A stretch of DNA of 9,474 bases from Candidatus Sulfopaludibacter sp. SbA3. GTDB taxonomy: Bacteria; Acidobacteriota; Terriglobia; Bryobacterales; Bryobacteraceae. Both the position numbers and the translations under genes were made by a program. The stretch covers positions 1-9,474 of the forward strand of contig CAMDKT010000188.1 of NCBI GenBank assembly GCA_945900935.1. Reading direction: 5' to 3'. Positions 6,082 through 9,474 of this stretch are shown piece by piece (position 1 is the first letter of the stretch; every line of letters starts with the position of its first letter). Under the pieces are notes generated by a model. It ran no database searches and was not told the DNA's origin. It was given only the letters and a program-made list of their open reading frames with translations.

Positions 6082-7035
6082 GTGGCCTCGGATCAAAAGA
6101 AACAAGCCGTCTGGGCGGAGGCGCAGCGCCTCTGCAATTTATCGGCTGAAGAAGTCCGGATGGCGAAGGAACTCGGGTTTCAGCCGAAGTCTCTGATAAA
6201 GAACCGTCCGTCGCCAACGCAACAATGGAAAGCGCCGGTGCGCGATTGGATCCGGGATCTTTATGAGAAGAAGATCGGATCGCGGCCAGCGGCCCCACAG
6301 CCCAGACCGCCGTCGGCATTCCGGAAACCGGAGGAGTTCTGGCCCGATAAGCCGGAGATTCCCGAGTTGGTTTTGGTTGAAAAAGATTTGAGTTGGGCGT
6401 GGGACGACGACGTACCTATCCCGCGCGATTTTCCCCCTCCATCGGACGACGAGATTAACGAGGAAAACACTCTGACGCTTCGTCAGCAGTGCCTGTATCG
6501 CTGGGCCGCGCAGGCAGTCGCGATCACCATGAGCGAGTTGCCGGAAGTGCAGTCCGTGACGGCGTTCGGATCGGTAGCCCGGCCGTTGAAAAAGTCACGG
6601 TATTACCGCTGTACCGATCTCGACTTGGCCGTCTGGCTGACCGGGATCTCGGACCTCAAAATGTTAAAGAACACGATGAGCCGCGGGCTGTCCACGGTGC
6701 AGGACACGCCCTACGGGGGCGTCGCGCATCATCAGGTGGATGTCCATGTACTGGATGCCGCGACCGGCGATTACCGAGGGCGGCTCTGCGGATTTGGCCA
6801 GTGTCCGAAGCAGGGGAAGAGCCAGTGCCGCGTCCGGAACTGCGGTGCGCAGCCGTTCCTCCAGCAGTTTGAAGGATTGCGCTGGAACTCCGCGCGGTTC
6901 GAGTCCGAGCTGAGGGTCACGCTCTTCGACAGGGCCGCCGGATTCCTCGTCCAGCCGCCAATGATCGACGCCCTGCCAACGAGATATGCGATCCCGGCGG
7001 AGGCTCACTTTAATGACGATGACGTGCCGTTTTAG
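6082..7035 (+). CDS. Nucleotidyltransferase-fold protein with four-cysteine cluster and SSB-like acidic C-terminal tail
   Basis: A 317-residue protein in at least four parts. Residues 1-65 (AVWAEAQRLCNLS, VRMAKELGF, then WKAPVRDWIRDLYEKK) match a short conserved module that I recall from small bacterial proteins of unknown function. Residues 66-130 are a proline- and acid-rich linker with a tandem-tryptophan segment and an internal DDDVP (108-112). Residues 134-225 are a nucleotidyltransferase core: G163-S164-VAR, then T-D179-L-D181-L as the metal pair and V-D220-V as the likely third acid. Residues 236-254 carry C-x4-C-x7-C-x4-C, a probable zinc site. The C-terminus is NDDDVPF, nearly identical to the SSB tail. 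Such enzymes transfer a nucleotide to protein, RNA or small molecules; the target here is unknown. Cotranscription with ssb and the shared tail suggest work at replication or repair complexes (inference). No HEPN toxin partner lies beside it. GTG 6082 has GGAG six bases ahead. Confidence 0.8.
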   Translation: MASDQKKQAVWAEAQRLCNLSAEEVRMAKELGFQPKSLIKNRPSPTQQWKAPVRDWIRDLYEKKIGSRPAAPQPRPPSAFRKPEEFWPDKPEIPELVLVEKDLSWAWDDDVPIPRDFPPPSDDEINEENTLTLRQQCLYRWAAQAVAITMSELPEVQSVTAFGSVARPLKKSRYYRCTDLDLAVWLTGISDLKMLKNTMSRGLSTVQDTPYGGVAHHQVDVHVLDAATGDYRGRLCGFGQCPKQGKSQCRVRNCGAQPFLQQFEGLRWNSARFESELRVTLFDRAAGFLVQPPMIDALPTRYAIPAEAHFNDDDVPF

Positions 7036-7046
7036 TCGCGAAAAGC

Positions 7047-7814
7047 TCACCGTCCGCGGTACAAAATCTCCACTGTATTCCGCACATACTGCTCATCCGA
7101 AAGGGCCTCCACGGCCTCCGCCGGAAACTCGACGAGTTTTTTGAAAGCGACCGCTAACTCCCGGAATAACTCAACGCGCGCCGCGTCATCCAACTGATCC
7201 CGCCGCACCAGCGCGTCCAGCGCCACCCCCGCTAACTCCGGAGCCACCCGTTGCCGCAGGCGCGCCGCCAAATGCGGATGTTCCAACATCGAGTTGAACT
7301 TACCCGTCAGCAACTTCCGCCAATCCGGCGGCTCTAACTGCCGTGTCCGAACCACCACTGTATTTGCCGCCAGGTCCCCCACCCGCTGCCCGTGCCGCGT
7401 CCCCAGGGCGACCAGCCCTCCCACTAAATAGAACGCCGGTAACATATCCACCGGCCGCAGTAAGTTCCGCACCACTATCTGCGAAACATGAATCGGCAGC
7501 CCGTCCCGGTCCATCACGCGAATTCCCAGCAGCCGCTTGCCCAATGTCTGCCCCTGCCATAACCATTCCGCCAGAATGCTGTAAAGCATCGTCACCACGA
7601 AGTACAGCAATGTCCCCAGACCCCCCGCCGCGTCCGCGCTGAACGCCGCCACCACAGCGACCAACTTCTGCACCACCATCCCCGCCGCCATCACCACCGC
7701 CATGTCGACCCACAACGCCAACAGCCTGGAAACCGGCCCCGCGAGCGGCAGCGTAAACTCCATTCCCTCCGGCGTCCGCAACTCCAACTGCGCTTCGTTA
7801 TAGAGTGCTTTCAT
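7047..7814 (-). CDS. RDD family membrane protein with C-terminal cytosolic extension
   Basis: A 255-residue inner-membrane protein. The RDD domain covers residues ~25-160: R30-LLALWVD37 gives the conserved Arg and first Asp in helix 1, a second long hydrophobic stretch spans ~65-85, then GQTLGKRLLGIRVMDRDG (87-104), RNLLRPVD, a third hydrophobic stretch (MLPAFYLVGGLVAL) and RHGQRVGDLAANTVVVR. Residues ~160-255 are charged and probably helical, with no membrane segments, making the protein longer than a bare RDD domain (~150). RDD proteins have been linked to transport and stress responses, but no general reaction is known. ATG 7814 has GAGG eight bases upstream and overlaps the SpoIIM-like gene by 17 bp. 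It is last in the run, and its stop is 11 bp from the converging nucleotidyltransferase stop. Confidence 0.9.
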   Translation of the reverse strand: MKALYNEAQLELRTPEGMEFTLPLAGPVSRLLALWVDMAVVMAAGMVVQKLVAVVAAFSADAAGGLGTLLYFVVTMLYSILAEWLWQGQTLGKRLLGIRVMDRDGLPIHVSQIVVRNLLRPVDMLPAFYLVGGLVALGTRHGQRVGDLAANTVVVRTRQLEPPDWRKLLTGKFNSMLEHPHLAARLRQRVAPELAGVALDALVRRDQLDDAARVELFRELAVAFKKLVEFPAEAVEALSDEQYVRNTVEILYRGR

Positions 7815-8796
7815 TCGCCCCGCCTCGTGTCAGGAAAAGCGTCAACGCCGCCATCTCCACCACGCCAAAACCGATCTTCAACGCATAAGGAATTACTGGC
7901 TCGTGGTACTGCGAGAAGAACGATTCAATGATCCCCGCCCACACCATCAGCACGGCCACGCCGCCCGCCATCGTCACCAGATCCGGCAGCACCGCCCGCA
8001 AACGCAATCGCCGCGGCATCCGGTTGCCCCAGCCAATCAGCGCGTGCACCAACACAAGTCCCGCCTGACCGGCCAACAAAATCGCCGGAATCTCCACCGA
8101 TCCGTGCGGCAATATCCACCCCAGCAGAAACACCAACTGCCCATCGGCAATGTAGTCCACCGCAATCGCGCCCATAATCACGCCGTTGTAGAACAACAGG
8201 ACAATCGTGCCCAAGCCAAACGTCATTCCCAGCCCCAAGGTGAAGAACGCCACGCGCGTGTTGTGCGTCATCAACTGCGCCGAAAACCGCCCCCGCGCTT
8301 GCGAGATGTTCTTGCCCTTATCGGTCATTTCTCTCTTCACGCGCTCGGTCGGCGTTTTTTGCCCATGCCCGAAAGGCAGCAGAGCCGCCTTCGCCGATGG
8401 GTCGATCTTCAGCGCCACCGCCCCGAACGCGCACCCAACCAGGAACAGGCCGACGCTCAACGCCAGCGCCCGCGCGTGTCGCCGCACCGCCGCCGGGAAA
8501 GCCGCCGTAAACCACTGCCACCAACGCCCCCGGCTCCGCTCCGTCCCGCGCACATAAATGCGCGAGTAACTCCGCGCCACCAGTTGCTCCAAATACCCGC
8601 GCAACTCCCGCTCCGCCGTCAGATGCCGCACCTCCGCCAGATGCGCCGACGTCTGCTGATACAGCCGGTAAAACGCCTCCGTCCGCGCCAGATCCCACTG
8701 CGGATCCGGGTCGTTTTCCAAATGGTCCAACCCCCGCTCCAGCTCCTTCCAGACAGGCCGCGCCGACTCGAGAAATCGATGCATGTCCAGAATCAC
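7798..8796 (-). CDS. SpoIIM (stage II sporulation protein M)-like membrane protein, DUF95
   Basis: A 332-residue protein with a soluble helical N-terminal part (residues 1-105, rich in Arg and Glu) and about five hydrophobic segments: ~110-128, ~182-212, ~221-255, ~272-292 and ~303-322. The family pattern is present: N179 followed by a glycine-rich helix, N204-G205 at its end, and H231-GSVE235-IPAILLAG. SpoIIM of Bacillus takes part in engulfment, but this version occurs widely in non-sporulating bacteria beside DUF58, MoxR-type and RDD genes, so no sporulation is implied. GTG 8796 forms a GTGA overlap of 4 bp with the DUF58 stop and has AGAGG eight bases ahead; the alternative ATG at 8784 lacks a good site. 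The 3' end overlaps the RDD gene by 17 bp, so the three proteins are probably made together and may form a membrane complex (inference). Confidence 0.93.
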   Translation of the reverse strand: MILDMHRFLESARPVWKELERGLDHLENDPDPQWDLARTEAFYRLYQQTSAHLAEVRHLTAERELRGYLEQLVARSYSRIYVRGTERSRGRWWQWFTAAFPAAVRRHARALALSVGLFLVGCAFGAVALKIDPSAKAALLPFGHGQKTPTERVKREMTDKGKNISQARGRFSAQLMTHNTRVAFFTLGLGMTFGLGTIVLLFYNGVIMGAIAVDYIADGQLVFLLGWILPHGSVEIPAILLAGQAGLVLVHALIGWGNRMPRRLRLRAVLPDLVTMAGGVAVLMVWAGIIESFFSQYHEPVIPYALKIGFGVVEMAALTLFLTRGGANESTL

Positions 8797-9474
8797 AGCA
8801 ATTGCCTCTGCTTCACTTCGTCATAGAGCCCCAGCACCTTCGCCGCCAGCGCTCCCGGTTGCACCATATGAAACCGCACCCCATGCGTTCGCAACGATAC
8901 TTCCAATTCTCGCAACGCGCGCCACTGCAAATGCCCGGCCAGATTCGCATAAAGATCGGTGTCCGGCCCCGCCAGCACCGGCGCCACGCCGCCCGGCTGC
9001 AACATCACGACATACGGCAAGTGCCTTTTCCCAAGCAAAGTCGCCGCTTTATCCAGGCTCAACGCCGCCGATGGCTCGTCCAACGCCGTCAACAGGAACA
9101 GCAACGACCGCTTCGGCACGCGTGAACGCAGGAACGCAGCAAGCTCGAAAAAATCCGCCGGCACCGGTTCCGGCTGCGCGTCGAACATCGCCGCGCGGCA
9201 CGCCGCGTAATGCGCCTTTCCGTTCCGCGCCCGCAAAAACCGCGATACTTCCCGGTGAAACAGAATCACGCCAAACCGATCTCCGCGCTGCTCCGCCGCC
9301 GTACCCAACAGCAGCGCCACTCGCAAGTATTCGTCCAGCGCGGAGCTGTCCCCGAACCGCCGCGCCATCAATCGGCTGACATCCACCACGGCGTAGATCT
9401 CCTGCATCCGCTCCGTCTGAAATACTTTCGTGACCGGCACGCCCCGCCGCGCCGTCGCCTTCCAGTGAATTTCG
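8793..9474 (-). CDS. DUF58 domain-containing protein, C-terminal part
   Basis: The gene enters from the right edge, so the N-terminal part, where the family usually has two membrane helices, is missing. About 226 residues are visible. They begin with the DUF58 signature EIHWKATARRG followed by PVTKVFQTERMQEIYAVVDVSRLM. The last segment is the first strand of a vWA-like fold with D-x-S-R as a partial metal motif. Further fold elements are RFGVILFHREV, the LLFLLTALDEP strand with an acidic turn, and YVVMLQPG. DUF58 proteins usually sit next to MoxR-family AAA+ ATPases, which are proposed to act on them as chaperones; such a gene may lie upstream, outside this window. GTG 9438-9440 is internal, not the start, because the family signature continues in frame before it. 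The TGA overlaps the SpoIIM-like start by 4 bp. Confidence 0.93.
   Translation of the reverse strand, partial: EIHWKATARRGVPVTKVFQTERMQEIYAVVDVSRLMARRFGDSSALDEYLRVALLLGTAAEQRGDRFGVILFHREVSRFLRARNGKAHYAACRAAMFDAQPEPVPADFFELAAFLRSRVPKRSLLFLLTALDEPSAALSLDKAATLLGKRHLPYVVMLQPGGVAPVLAGPDTDLYANLAGHLQWRALRELEVSLRTHGVRFHMVQPGALAAKVLGLYDEVKQRQLL

Noticed and set aside
6505..6843. Reading the nucleotidyltransferase as an MNT antitoxin of a HEPN/MNT toxin-antitoxin pair
   Set aside because: The protein is far larger than MNT antitoxins, carries a cysteine cluster and an extra N-terminal module, and no HEPN-like gene lies next to it; neighbours are ssb and a converging RDD gene.
7030..7060. Possible bidirectional terminator between the nucleotidyltransferase and RDD genes
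   Set aside because: Only 11 bp separate the stops, and I see no stable stem followed by a T-run on either strand.
7903..8826. A 307-codon plus-strand open frame opposite the SpoIIM-like gene
   Set aside because: The product is dominated by Arg, His, Pro and Gln with no fold or motif, as expected for the complement of a GC-rich gene. The opposite strand encodes a clear membrane protein family.
7047..9474. Change in base composition (C-rich plus strand) suggesting transferred DNA
   Set aside because: The skew follows from gene orientation and high-GC third positions; the genes are common chromosomal families with no repeats or mobility genes nearby.

Overview
The window is dense (about 98% coding), GC-rich (roughly 60% by eye) bacterial chromosome. 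The gene content suggests an acidobacterium of the Solibacter/Bryobacter kind: an ACS-type MFS permease next to an alginate-export-like barrel, a secreted von Willebrand-A-like protein, a FAM173-like methyltransferase and a DUF58-SpoIIM-RDD cluster. That assignment is inferred from family recall, not from a search. I see no mobile element, CRISPR array, tRNA or rRNA.

Layout. (1) 1-1664, plus strand: the 3' end of an MFS transporter, then, 3 bp later, an outer-membrane beta-barrel protein of the alginate-export type. Together they could carry a solute, perhaps an organic acid or sugar acid, across both membranes. (2) 1654-5369, minus strand: a compact five-gene run read from a divergent intergenic region. 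In transcription order it holds a secreted vWA-like protein, a class I methyltransferase with an N-terminal hydrophobic segment, a PfkB-family sugar/nucleoside kinase, a rhomboid protease and a small DUF836-type glutaredoxin. The last three overlap by 4 and 7 bp, and the glutaredoxin 3' end overlaps the barrel gene tail to tail by 11 bp. (3) 5370-5547: the divergent promoter region, with a hairpin and a perfect inverted repeat. (4) 5548-7035, plus strand: ssb, then after 21 bp a nucleotidyltransferase-fold protein that ends in the same acidic tail as SSB, DDDVPF. (5) 7047-9474, minus strand: DUF58 (5' end outside the window), SpoIIM-like and RDD membrane proteins in an overlapping operon, converging on the nucleotidyltransferase gene with only 11 bp between stops.

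The most unusual part is the ssb-linked nucleotidyltransferase. It combines an N-terminal conserved module, a GS...DxD...D nucleotidyltransferase core, a four-cysteine cluster and an SSB-like C-terminal peptide. It also has an internal DDDVP copy in its linker. The two C-terminal tails use different codons, so the match is not a recent DNA copy. The simplest reading is that this enzyme mimics the SSB tail to dock on SSB-binding replication or repair proteins, or competes with SSB for them.
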